Origin: Candidatus Geocrenenecus huangii
GTDB taxonomy: Archaea > Thermoproteota > Nitrososphaeria_A > Caldarchaeales > Wolframiiraptoraceae
DNA length: 64,000 bases
Reading direction: 5' to 3'
Assembly: GCA_023268155.1 (NCBI GenBank)
Contig: JALNKM010000001.1
Coordinates: 186,001 to 250,000, forward strand
The notes beneath the pieces were generated by a model. That model was not told the DNA's origin. It ran no database searches and saw nothing but the letters and a program-made list of their open reading frames with translations. Position numbers and translations under genes: made by a program. The first letter of the stretch is position 1, and each line of letters begins with the position of its first letter. Shown one piece after another: positions 27,233 to 35,020 of the stretch.

Positions 27233-27803
27233 ATGGATCGTCTCGACAGGCATAGTAGACGTAAAGAAGAGAGTTATAATAGTATTGATTTTTACTTTCA
27301 CCTTGTATTCTCTTTTATACATTGCATCAACGATACCTTTATCGAGTGAAGAAGCCGATTTATTGATGAAGGAGGCAGAAGAAATCTTTAAACAACGCTT
27401 TACAATCATAGACATCTTCTTAAACAATTTCCTGATCTCATTGATAATGTTAATCCCCGTAGCTGGACCGATCGTCGGAGGCTACATAATCTTTACCACT
27501 GGGAGATTATTAGGAGCCTTATCGGTCTCCACAGGTTTTCCCCCCATACTCCTAATATCCTTAACCATTATAACAATCTATGGATTGATAGAATTCTTAG
27601 CGTATGGGACAGCATTCACAGAAAGCATATTGTTTACTTACAGCATATTCAAGAAGAAGACTAGAATAGAGTCGAGATGGTTGATAATATCAATTGCAGG
27701 GACTGCGATACTATTATTAGCCGCCGCTGCATTAGAGTATACGTTAATTCAATTCTTCGGACAAGTGTATCCAGGCGTAGAAGAGTTTGCAGCAAGAATA
27801 TAA
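27204..27803 (+). CDS. SpoIIM-like (DUF95) integral membrane protein
   Basis: 199 residues with about five membrane helices: near 23-42 (VIIVLIFTFTLYSLLYIAST), 72-95, 100-115, 118-138 and 160-180. The conserved GPIVGGYIIFTTGRLLGAL and the EFLAYGTAFTESI helix match the stage II sporulation protein M family, widespread in archaea with unknown role (some sit beside ABC transporters). Translation starts inside the PGI/PMI gene. Confidence 0.75.
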   Translation: MLMRDLERYRWIVSTGIVDVKKRVIIVLIFTFTLYSLLYIASTIPLSSEEADLLMKEAEEIFKQRFTIIDIFLNNFLISLIMLIPVAGPIVGGYIIFTTGRLLGALSVSTGFPPILLISLTIITIYGLIEFLAYGTAFTESILFTYSIFKKKTRIESRWLIISIAGTAILLLAAAALEYTLIQFFGQVYPGVEEFAARI

Positions 27804-27848
27804 TCGTCTTCTTAAAGATAAATAGCTCCAGATGGAGATATACATCGA

Positions 27849-27982
27849 GCCGGGGTACCTTAGCCAGGTAGAGGGTCGGCCTCGAGATCAATAATAAGCA
27901 TGGTCAGACTGAGAAGAGTTAGCCGATGCCCCATTAATTATTGGGGAAACGGGGCTCGTGGGTTCAAATCCCACCCCCGGCG
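27849..27982 (+). tRNA. tRNA-Ser(CGA) with intron and oversized variable arm
   Basis: Acceptor GCCGGGG (27849-27855) pairs with CCCCGGC (27975-27981), discriminator G. T arm GTGGG-TTCAAAT-CCCAC (27958-27974). Anticodon stem TCGGC/GCCGA with loop C-T-CGA-G and A38 at 27921; a 34-nt intron (27887-27920) sits at the canonical 37/38 site. The variable region (27927-27957) is 31 nt: stem GCCCC/GGGGC with an 18-nt loop, far larger than usual, and it contains a second GGGG that could pair instead. CCA is not encoded. Confidence 0.85.
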
Positions 27983-28016
27983 TACATTCGTTTAATAGGT
28001 GTTTGAAAATCTTCGG

Positions 28017-29591
28017 CTATCCTATGGATCTCCGAAGTCTTGCTGCTTCAACTAGTTCATGCTTAGCTCTATCGTATTCTTCTTCTAAAATCGAGATCAA
28101 GAAGTTCTCTATAATGTTAGCGTATCTTCTATCTGAGAAGCTCCTTCCACCTATCTTTATCCCAAATAACTCCGAGGTCGTTTCTAAGTCTTCCATGTAT
28201 GAGGGAATAAACTCTTCATAGAACTCTTTAGAGAAGTGTTTGAGAAGATTTCCTCTATTTTCTACAAGGAGAGAAAATGCTTCCCATACAACTCTTCTAG
28301 CTGCTTCTTCTAGGTCATCTCTCAATCTTACATGAACTTCTCTAAGAACATCATATTCTTCTTCACCTAGACCCTTCAATACTCTCATGCCTATGAATTC
28401 TGGGGGGATCCCGAGAGAGTAGAATGCTCCAGTAAATGGAATTGCACGGGGAAGAGATTTTCCTATCAATCTCCTTGAGTATCCATATAACCCGATGTGT
28501 AGCTTTCTACTCCTGCGAGGTGGGATGAAAGACGCCACATAATTTACAGCGTCTATGGCTGATTCGAGAGTCTCCTGATATTTTCGTGAAAATTTCTGAA
28601 TGACGTTAACAATGGTTTCTTCGACTTCAGTAAGGTCTCTAGGCTCACCGTATGGTAGCATGTTGTTCAATTTCTTTACAGCCTCTACGACTTCATTCTC
28701 AGGGTAATCATATCTGTATGCAGACTGAATCGTAACAGTCCATGTTCCCTTATATTCTTCAACGAACCCCTCGATGTTTATGGGAGAGTTATGGCCTCTG
28801 AACGGTAAGCATCCTGCCCCGATTATAGGGTATATGTCTATGCCTGTCTGGTTTCTAATATTCCAGAGCTTTGATAAAGCTAATTTTGCGAGGAGCGTGG
28901 CGGCCACATATCCATAGTTTAATGCAGGGTCAGACCTCGCTAGGAAAACTCTAAGATAGCTTGGTGAGACAAGCTCTATATATCTCATTATTATTTCGTC
29001 ACATGATATCAGGGAGTTCATATCCTCAATCAACGGTATAACTTCTATTTCTTTTGGATAAACTTCTCCTACCAGTTCTTTCAATTTTAATCCTTGGTAG
29101 TCTATCTGTTCATTAAATGGTTCAACGATGACTTTCCTATATGTCTCCCTAACTCTAATTAGGTCAACATGGCTTACTGTAAAAGGCAGGATTACTTCGA
29201 AGATAGATTTACGGGGATGCTCGTTGTAGAAGGTCATTGCAACATCATTATGTTTAGGTATAGATTGAAGAGTCTCCAAGAATATCTTCTTCTCAGCTAC
29301 TTCTATTAATGGGTTAGGAATTCTAAGAGTTAAGAATATATCTTCTCCTAGTTTATTCTCAATGAAGTACTCGGGATAATTTGTTAAGAGTTTTCTAACT
29401 ACTTGCGGGTCTATGTCTTTGCCCTCAGCGTCCCACATAGCTTCTCTACACCCTAGGAAAACGTAGGCATGATATGCTTCGTAGACTTCATCTTCCCCAG
29501 CTATAACCTCGTTCTTACACCACTTCGGTATAGAAGCATTATCAGGATGTTGAGAGGCCATTGTCTTAGGGATCAGTCTATCTCTTTTCAT
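28017..29591 (-). CDS. ppcA: Archaeal-type phosphoenolpyruvate carboxylase
   Basis: Makes oxaloacetate from PEP and bicarbonate. 524 residues, the short archaeal PEPC (bacterial ones are about 900). Signatures: PKTMASQHPDNASIPKW at the N-terminus, LIEDMNSL, FLARSDPALNYGYVAATLLA, GAGCLPFRGHNSP and TIQSAYRYDYP. Likely anaplerotic. The ATG start is unambiguous. It converges with tRNA-Ser. Confidence 0.97.
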   Translation of the reverse strand: MKRDRLIPKTMASQHPDNASIPKWCKNEVIAGEDEVYEAYHAYVFLGCREAMWDAEGKDIDPQVVRKLLTNYPEYFIENKLGEDIFLTLRIPNPLIEVAEKKIFLETLQSIPKHNDVAMTFYNEHPRKSIFEVILPFTVSHVDLIRVRETYRKVIVEPFNEQIDYQGLKLKELVGEVYPKEIEVIPLIEDMNSLISCDEIIMRYIELVSPSYLRVFLARSDPALNYGYVAATLLAKLALSKLWNIRNQTGIDIYPIIGAGCLPFRGHNSPINIEGFVEEYKGTWTVTIQSAYRYDYPENEVVEAVKKLNNMLPYGEPRDLTEVEETIVNVIQKFSRKYQETLESAIDAVNYVASFIPPRRSRKLHIGLYGYSRRLIGKSLPRAIPFTGAFYSLGIPPEFIGMRVLKGLGEEEYDVLREVHVRLRDDLEEAARRVVWEAFSLLVENRGNLLKHFSKEFYEEFIPSYMEDLETTSELFGIKIGGRSFSDRRYANIIENFLISILEEEYDRAKHELVEAARLRRSIG

Positions 29592-29733
29592 CTTTTGAAT
29601 ATGCTTTCATTTGCTTATTATTATTTATTAAGGGAGAAGCATCCGTAGAAAAGGTTTTTAGAGAATCTGTAGATTGGAGATTTTGAGAAAGGTTAAAGTA
29701 GTCTCTGAAAAATCTTAACGCAGGTGTAAAGTC

Positions 29734-31593
29734 TTGAAAGTACTTCAACTACATGTTGATCTTGTCGAGTATGAGCCAATCCAGGTGGAGAGCTCAGTCT
29801 ATGAAGAGGTGGAAAAAAAGGCATATAGAGTAGATGATGCTCTCCTACTTCTTGTATGCGTGGAGAAAGATGACGTCGTGGATTTGGCAAGCGAGGTTGT
29901 TAGGGACTCTCTTGAATTCATGAATAGGATGAAGATAAGAAGGCTAGTCATATACCCGTATGCTCATCTAAGCACTGAGCTCGCTCCACCACATAAAGCA
30001 TTAGGCATACTAAATAAGATTAGGACTGAAGCATCGTCAAACAACATAGAAGTACATTATGCTCCATTCGGCTGGAATAAACGTTTGGTTATTGCAGTTA
30101 AAGGTCATCCACTAGCTGAGCAGTTGAAGAGTTATGGAGCCCGAGAGGGGTCAAAAGAAGAACCCGTATCGAAAGCATTACTGATGGAGGAAAAATTGAG
30201 GTCCTACTGGTTTATCCTTACTCCAGAGGGTCGGATGATCCCGGTGGAGCAGTTCGACTTTACAGGTCGCAGCAACCTTGAATTCTTAACACGATATGAG
30301 ATCGCTAAATCTAGGGCCGTTTTGGAGCAGCCTCCACACGTCCAGTTAATGAAGAAGCTTGAGATAGCAGATTATGAGAATGGAAGTGATCCAGGGAATA
30401 TGCGGTGGCCCGCTAAAGGTAGATTGATAAAATCTCTGCTTGAACAATACGTTACATCCAAGGTTATCGATTATGGCGGCGTGGAGGTTGAGACCCCGAT
30501 AATGTATGATATGCATCATCCAAGCCTCGAAAAATATCTACATAGATTTCCTGCAAGGCAATACGTTATCAAAACAGAGGATAAAGAATATTTCTTAAGG
30601 TTCGCAGCATGTTTCGGCCAATTCTTGATGGCGAGCGACATGGTTTTATCATATCGTCATCTACCTTTCTGGCTCTATGAGCTAACCAGATATAGCTTTA
30701 GGAGGGAGAAAAGTGGAGAGTTAGCAGGGCTTAGAAGACTTAGAGCATTCACGATGCCTGACGTCCATGCATTTGTAAAAGATGTAGAACAAGCTAAGAG
30801 AGAAATGAAGAAGAGGCTTAAGCTAAGTCTCGAAGTACTTGAGGGAATCGGTTTAACCCGAGACGATGTAGAGATGGCTATAAGATTTACAAAAGAATTT
30901 TATGAAGAAAACAAGGATTTCATCTATGACATGGTGAGAACTTTTGGGAAGCCTGTCCTCGCCGAGATGTGGGAGGAAAGATTCTTCTACTTCATATTGA
31001 AGTGGGAGTTCAACTTCATCGACAGCCAGAAGAAGGCCGCAGCCCTATCCACGGACCAGATAGATATCGAGAATGCTAAACAATATGGTATAACCTATGT
31101 AGATGAAGACGGAGCCAGGAAACATCCTATCATCCTTCATTGTTCTCCAAGCGGTGCAATAGAAAGAGTAATCTATGCATTACTCGAGAAAGCATATATG
31201 ACTATGGAAAAAGGAGGTAAACCGATGCTTCCAGTATGGCTTTCCCCAACGCAGGTTAGATTAATACCTGTTGCTGAAAGGCATTTAGAAGATTGCTTAA
31301 ATCTCATGAGCAGGATCGAAGGAGAAAAGATTAGAGTCGACCTAGATGATAGGGAGGAAACAGTTGATAAGAAGATCAAAGATGCTGAGACTGAATGGAT
31401 ACCGTATGTGGTAGTCTATGGAGATAGAGAAAAGGAAAGAGGAGAACTAGCCGTAAGGATTAGAGAATCAGGGAGGATAGAGTACATGAAGTTAGAAAAG
31501 TTAATCGAAGAAGTAAAGAAGCATAATGAAGGAAAACCTTTCAAACCTCTTAGCCTCCCAAAGCTATTGTCAAGGAGACCTAGCTTCAAGTGA
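29734..31593 (+). CDS. thrS: Threonyl-tRNA synthetase, archaeal type with N-terminal editing domain
   Basis: 619 residues. The N-terminal 140 residues are the archaeal D-aminoacyl-tRNA deacylase-like editing domain (LQLHVDLVEYEPIQ, YPYAHLSTELAPPHKAL). The class II catalytic core follows: motif 2-like YELTRYSFRREKSGELAGL and motif 3-like HCSPSGAIERVIYALLE; the anticodon-binding domain starts near 505 (LPVWLSPTQVRLIPV). Start TTG 29734 has AGGTG about 8 nt upstream. The stop overlaps the GTG of the TenA gene (GTGA), so the two are translationally coupled. Confidence 0.96.
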   Translation: MKVLQLHVDLVEYEPIQVESSVYEEVEKKAYRVDDALLLLVCVEKDDVVDLASEVVRDSLEFMNRMKIRRLVIYPYAHLSTELAPPHKALGILNKIRTEASSNNIEVHYAPFGWNKRLVIAVKGHPLAEQLKSYGAREGSKEEPVSKALLMEEKLRSYWFILTPEGRMIPVEQFDFTGRSNLEFLTRYEIAKSRAVLEQPPHVQLMKKLEIADYENGSDPGNMRWPAKGRLIKSLLEQYVTSKVIDYGGVEVETPIMYDMHHPSLEKYLHRFPARQYVIKTEDKEYFLRFAACFGQFLMASDMVLSYRHLPFWLYELTRYSFRREKSGELAGLRRLRAFTMPDVHAFVKDVEQAKREMKKRLKLSLEVLEGIGLTRDDVEMAIRFTKEFYEENKDFIYDMVRTFGKPVLAEMWEERFFYFILKWEFNFIDSQKKAAALSTDQIDIENAKQYGITYVDEDGARKHPIILHCSPSGAIERVIYALLEKAYMTMEKGGKPMLPVWLSPTQVRLIPVAERHLEDCLNLMSRIEGEKIRVDLDDREETVDKKIKDAETEWIPYVVVYGDREKERGELAVRIRESGRIEYMKLEKLIEEVKKHNEGKPFKPLSLPKLLSRRPSFK

Positions 31594-32306
31594 AAACTTC
31601 TTTTAGCGAATCTCTAAAATACTTCTTTTACGATATTTACGTTTTGATGGTGATGACTAATTCATCTATCCTCAGAAAGAAGGCTTCAAACCTATGGGAT
31701 AAAATACTGGACCACCCCTTCGTAGTAGAGCTCTACACAGGCAAGCTGCCATTCTCTAAGTTCAAGTACTATATCCTTCAGGACTATAACTATCTGGTTA
31801 CTATGGTGAGAGTACTGAGTATAGTTGCTGCGAAAGCACCGAGTGTTAGGCATAGCAGAAGAGCTCTCCAACTCGCATACATGACCGTAACAGGCGAAAT
31901 GGAGAATTATGAGAAACTTTTATCAGAGATCAATCTCACTACTGAAGATGCTGTATCAACTATTCCTAATCCATCAAATATCGCATACATGAATTTCCTC
32001 CTTTCTACAAGTTTTGCCACGGATTACTACACCACTATGGCCGCCCTACTACCATGTTTCTGGACATATCTCGAAATCGCTGAGAGACATAAAGATAAAC
32101 TTGAGTCGAACCCCTCGACGCTCTACAGAAAATGGGCCTCGACTTATCTATCTAAAGAGTATCGGGAGATAGTCAACATGTTTAAGGAGGAAGTTGATTC
32201 ATCCAGGTTGTCAGTAGATGAGATGTGGCCATACTTCCAGCTAGCCTCTAAATATGAATACATGTTTTGGAGCGCAGCATATGGTGAGGAAGAATGGACA
32301 ATATAA
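31590..32306 (+). CDS. TenA-family thiaminase II-like protein
   Basis: TenA/THI-4 helical bundle; salvages thiamine pyrimidines or hydrolyses related amines. Core: LWDKILDHPFVVELYTGKLP, FKYYILQDYNYLV, LLPCFWTYLEIAE (probable catalytic Cys of the TenA-C group) and YEYMFWSAAYGEE. Conserved sequence starts about residue 24, so starts at ATG 31647 or 31653 are also possible; the GTG at 31590 overlaps the thrS stop. A TenA-like partner follows with a 13-nt overlap. ThiL at 45956 is the only other thiamine gene seen. Confidence 0.88.
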   Translation: MKTSFSESLKYFFYDIYVLMVMTNSSILRKKASNLWDKILDHPFVVELYTGKLPFSKFKYYILQDYNYLVTMVRVLSIVAAKAPSVRHSRRALQLAYMTVTGEMENYEKLLSEINLTTEDAVSTIPNPSNIAYMNFLLSTSFATDYYTTMAALLPCFWTYLEIAERHKDKLESNPSTLYRKWASTYLSKEYREIVNMFKEEVDSSRLSVDEMWPYFQLASKYEYMFWSAAYGEEEWTI

Positions 32307-32896
32307 TCGGGAGACTTAGGGAAGAATTAAGAGACTTGAATCAGAAGATAATAAACCATCAGTCATTACAGAAGCCTAGTAGAATGGTATTAAACAAGTT
32401 TGTAGAAAACCAGCTCTACATTATACCACATGACTTGAAAGCCTTATCCTACACATTGTCTAGATCTATACTACCAGATGAAATAGAGTTCTTCAAGATG
32501 CTTGTAGATGGAGATTACGAAGCATTGAAAGCATTACAGAATCTAGCAGATGAATTGAGAATTAGGCTAGACTATGGTAAGCTTTCTATAAAAGCTGTCT
32601 CCTATACCCATTTTCTTTCATGGCTTGGGTTGAATGGCTCCGCCGGAGACGTTGCGGTAGCGTTGACAGTGAACTTACCCGTTTGGGGAGAGAACGTTAA
32701 AAAGCTCGGAGAACACGCTCTAAGCCTAGGTATAAAGTCTACGAAAATCTTTACTTTGTTCTCTGGACCATTTGATCTGTTAGAAGAGAAAGCTGAAAAG
32801 ATTGCTGAGAGATATCTTGACTGGGAGAGATATAGGTTTATCTCCAAAGCAATCCAGCAATATGAATTAGATTTCTGGGATAGCCTCATAGAATAA
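32294..32896 (+). CDS. TenA-like protein lacking the active-site Cys
   Basis: 200 residues, all helical. Weak but consistent similarity to the upstream TenA: LYIIPHDLKALSYTLSRSI matches the TenA helix around the substrate Asp, and YELDFWDSLIE matches its YEYMFWSAAYG end. The PCFW cysteine is replaced (LPVWGENVKKL). It may be a non-catalytic partner or have a new ligand. It overlaps the TenA gene by 13 nt, so the pair is co-translated. Confidence 0.6.
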   Translation: MDNIIGRLREELRDLNQKIINHQSLQKPSRMVLNKFVENQLYIIPHDLKALSYTLSRSILPDEIEFFKMLVDGDYEALKALQNLADELRIRLDYGKLSIKAVSYTHFLSWLGLNGSAGDVAVALTVNLPVWGENVKKLGEHALSLGIKSTKIFTLFSGPFDLLEEKAEKIAERYLDWERYRFISKAIQQYELDFWDSLIE

Positions 32897-32991
32897 GTTG
32901 AAAACAGATAATTTAGAAGAAAACATAAGAATCCTTGTTAAGGCTAGTGTATCATTTTAACCTTAAATCATTCTTCGAAGTCTGTAAGAAT

Positions 32992-33858
32992 ATGAATGGC
33001 GAACTCGATCTCGGATTCCTTTTTTGGTTATTCTTAATCCTTTTTATCTTCCTATGGCCCCAGTATCGGATTAAGGCTCTACAAAATGCTAGGATGGAAC
33101 TTATGAGGAGATGTGAAAAGAAGATTGGGTGCAGAATTATCACTTTAATACATAGACAAGAGAGGATAGGGTTATTTGGTATCCCATTCTACAAGTACAT
33201 AGATATTGAGGACTCAGAACAAGTTTTAAGAGCTATAAGAATGACTCCTCCCGACATGCCTGTAGCTCTCATAATCCATACGCCGGGTGGTCTCGTCCTA
33301 GCAGCGACTCAGATAGCTTTAGCACTTAAGGAACATAAAGCAAAAACGATCGCAATAATACCGCACTACGCTATGAGTGGCGGGACGTTAATAGCTCTCG
33401 CAGCAGACGAGATATGGATGGACCAGAATGCAGTTCTCGGACCTGTAGACCCACAGATAGCAGACCAAAGGCTAGGAATACTGCCGGCAGCCTCTATACT
33501 TAAAATAGTAAATGAGAAGGGAAGAGAGAAGGTAAGAGAAGAATACTTGATTCTAGCAGACATATCAGAGAAGGCAATACGCCAGATGGAGCAACTCGTG
33601 TACAACTTGACTGTAGAGAAGTTCGGAGAAGAAAAAGCTAGAGAACTAGCTAGGACGATGGTTGAAGGTAGATGGACTCACGACTACCCGATGACAGTTG
33701 ATGAAATCAAGAAGCTCGGTATAGATGTAAAAACAGAAATACCTGAAGAAGTCTATAAGCTAATGGAGCTTTATCCACAACCGACCGCGATGCGTCCAAG
33801 CGTTGAGTTTGTACCTCTACCCTATGTTCCCGAGAGGCAGAGGAGAGCTAAACCATGA
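32992..33858 (+). CDS. Membrane-anchored Clp-fold serine protease (SDH family, DUF114)
   Basis: ClpP/crotonase-fold protease anchored by one N-terminal helix (LGFLFWLFLILFIFLW). Core: VALIIHTPGGLVLAATQIAL, IPHYAMSGGTLIALAADEIW with the catalytic Ser, and DQNAVLGPVDPQIAD. Homologues are called SDH for a Ser-Asp-His triad. About 288 residues. A TTG at 32935 would extend it, but ATG 32992 places the helix at the start and has ACCTTAAATC about 27 nt upstream. Confidence 0.85.
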   Translation: MNGELDLGFLFWLFLILFIFLWPQYRIKALQNARMELMRRCEKKIGCRIITLIHRQERIGLFGIPFYKYIDIEDSEQVLRAIRMTPPDMPVALIIHTPGGLVLAATQIALALKEHKAKTIAIIPHYAMSGGTLIALAADEIWMDQNAVLGPVDPQIADQRLGILPAASILKIVNEKGREKVREEYLILADISEKAIRQMEQLVYNLTVEKFGEEKARELARTMVEGRWTHDYPMTVDEIKKLGIDVKTEIPEEVYKLMELYPQPTAMRPSVEFVPLPYVPERQRRAKP

Positions 33859-33940
33859 AGAATGGAATACTCGTGAAGTGCTTAGGTAAAGCCGACGCTA
33901 ACATACATGACATATAACAGGATAACAGTCTATGATAACA

Positions 33941-34825
33941 TCAATGTGTCTGCCGATGTAGAAGCTCATACGGGTAATTCTCTATTTTTCTTAAAGCTTC
34001 ATCTAGGAAGACTCTTGGAGTATGGAAGCCTAGGTTAGAGATATAGCTGGAGACGTAGCCTGATTCTATCTTCTCGAATACTTGGAACCGCATTTCTTCC
34101 TCTTCAAATGTGTACAGCCATGTTTCAGGATTCCAAAAAGATCGGAAATCAAGCTTCATAGAATCGCAGACAATGTAAAGAGGAATCGATAAATCATGGC
34201 AGATCAATGCAACTGCCTTGGAGCCAGACCTGTTAACAGATGAGCCATCCATAAGAACTGCGTCGCATCCGAGGATAACGGCCTCCGATGATGATATGGC
34301 TTCATATATTGAAGAATCTGGGTAGATTTTCGCTCCCAACCCTTTTGACCTGAATTCTCTGAAAGCTCTATAACCATCTAGCAAAGGCCAGCCAGTGGTT
34401 ATACATACTTCAACCGCCGGAGTCCTCTCAAGTATTCTCGTTATCTGTGAACTATAACTTAAAGTAAAGATTCTCTTACAATCTTTAAGAACTTCTACTG
34501 AGTTTTCCACTGCTTTCGTAGTGTCTTCTACATAAGATGAGAGAAGCAGTTTAGAAATCTTCACTATATCGGTTTTCTCTTCTATGGAAGAAGATAATTC
34601 AATGGTCTTCTTCAAGACATAGATTAGGTTGGATGGCAGGACCATTGAAGATCTTTCCTCCACTATTCTCTGTACCTCGTCTATAATTCTTATAGCCTTA
34701 TTCAAGTCCACATACATTAATTCATCAGATAAGAAAGTTAATAGATTGACAGCAATAGTGGTTGAACCATGGATTTTATCATTAATAATCTCTCTTACTC
34801 TACTATATAACTTGGTTTCAGGCAT
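33941..34825 (-). CDS. eIF2B-like protein (translation initiation factor 2B family)
   Basis: About 294 residues of the IF-2B alpha/beta/delta superfamily: helical N-terminal half, then Rossmann-like half with ILGCDAVLMDGSSVNRSGSK and ALICHDLSIPLYIVCDS. Archaeal members may be eIF2B-like proteins or sugar isomerases such as ribose-1,5-bisphosphate isomerase; the sequence is divergent and I cannot choose. ATG 34825 (TTG 34828 just before) with a TATA-like TTTATAAAG about 30 nt upstream. Confidence 0.75.
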   Translation of the reverse strand: MPETKLYSRVREIINDKIHGSTTIAVNLLTFLSDELMYVDLNKAIRIIDEVQRIVEERSSMVLPSNLIYVLKKTIELSSSIEEKTDIVKISKLLLSSYVEDTTKAVENSVEVLKDCKRIFTLSYSSQITRILERTPAVEVCITTGWPLLDGYRAFREFRSKGLGAKIYPDSSIYEAISSSEAVILGCDAVLMDGSSVNRSGSKAVALICHDLSIPLYIVCDSMKLDFRSFWNPETWLYTFEEEEMRFQVFEKIESGYVSSYISNLGFHTPRVFLDEALRKIENYPYELLHRQTH

Positions 34826-35020
34826 CAATCTCCAATATGATGATTTGGAATACTTTATAAAGTTCTCTATTGGGCTAGAGACAACATTGATAAATCCCTT
34901 GATACTTGATGTAAGTAATCTATTCTTGGGAAGTATACCTAAGCATTATCTCGATAATATTCGCTCAGACTATGTGCTCAATATTTTTAGAGCAACTACA
35001 TAGATTTTCTTTGATCTGTT

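Noticed and set aside
34629-35003. 124-codon plus-strand frame across the IF2B-like gene start
   Set aside because: Antisense shadow of the IF2B-like gene plus its promoter region; no protein-like motifs.
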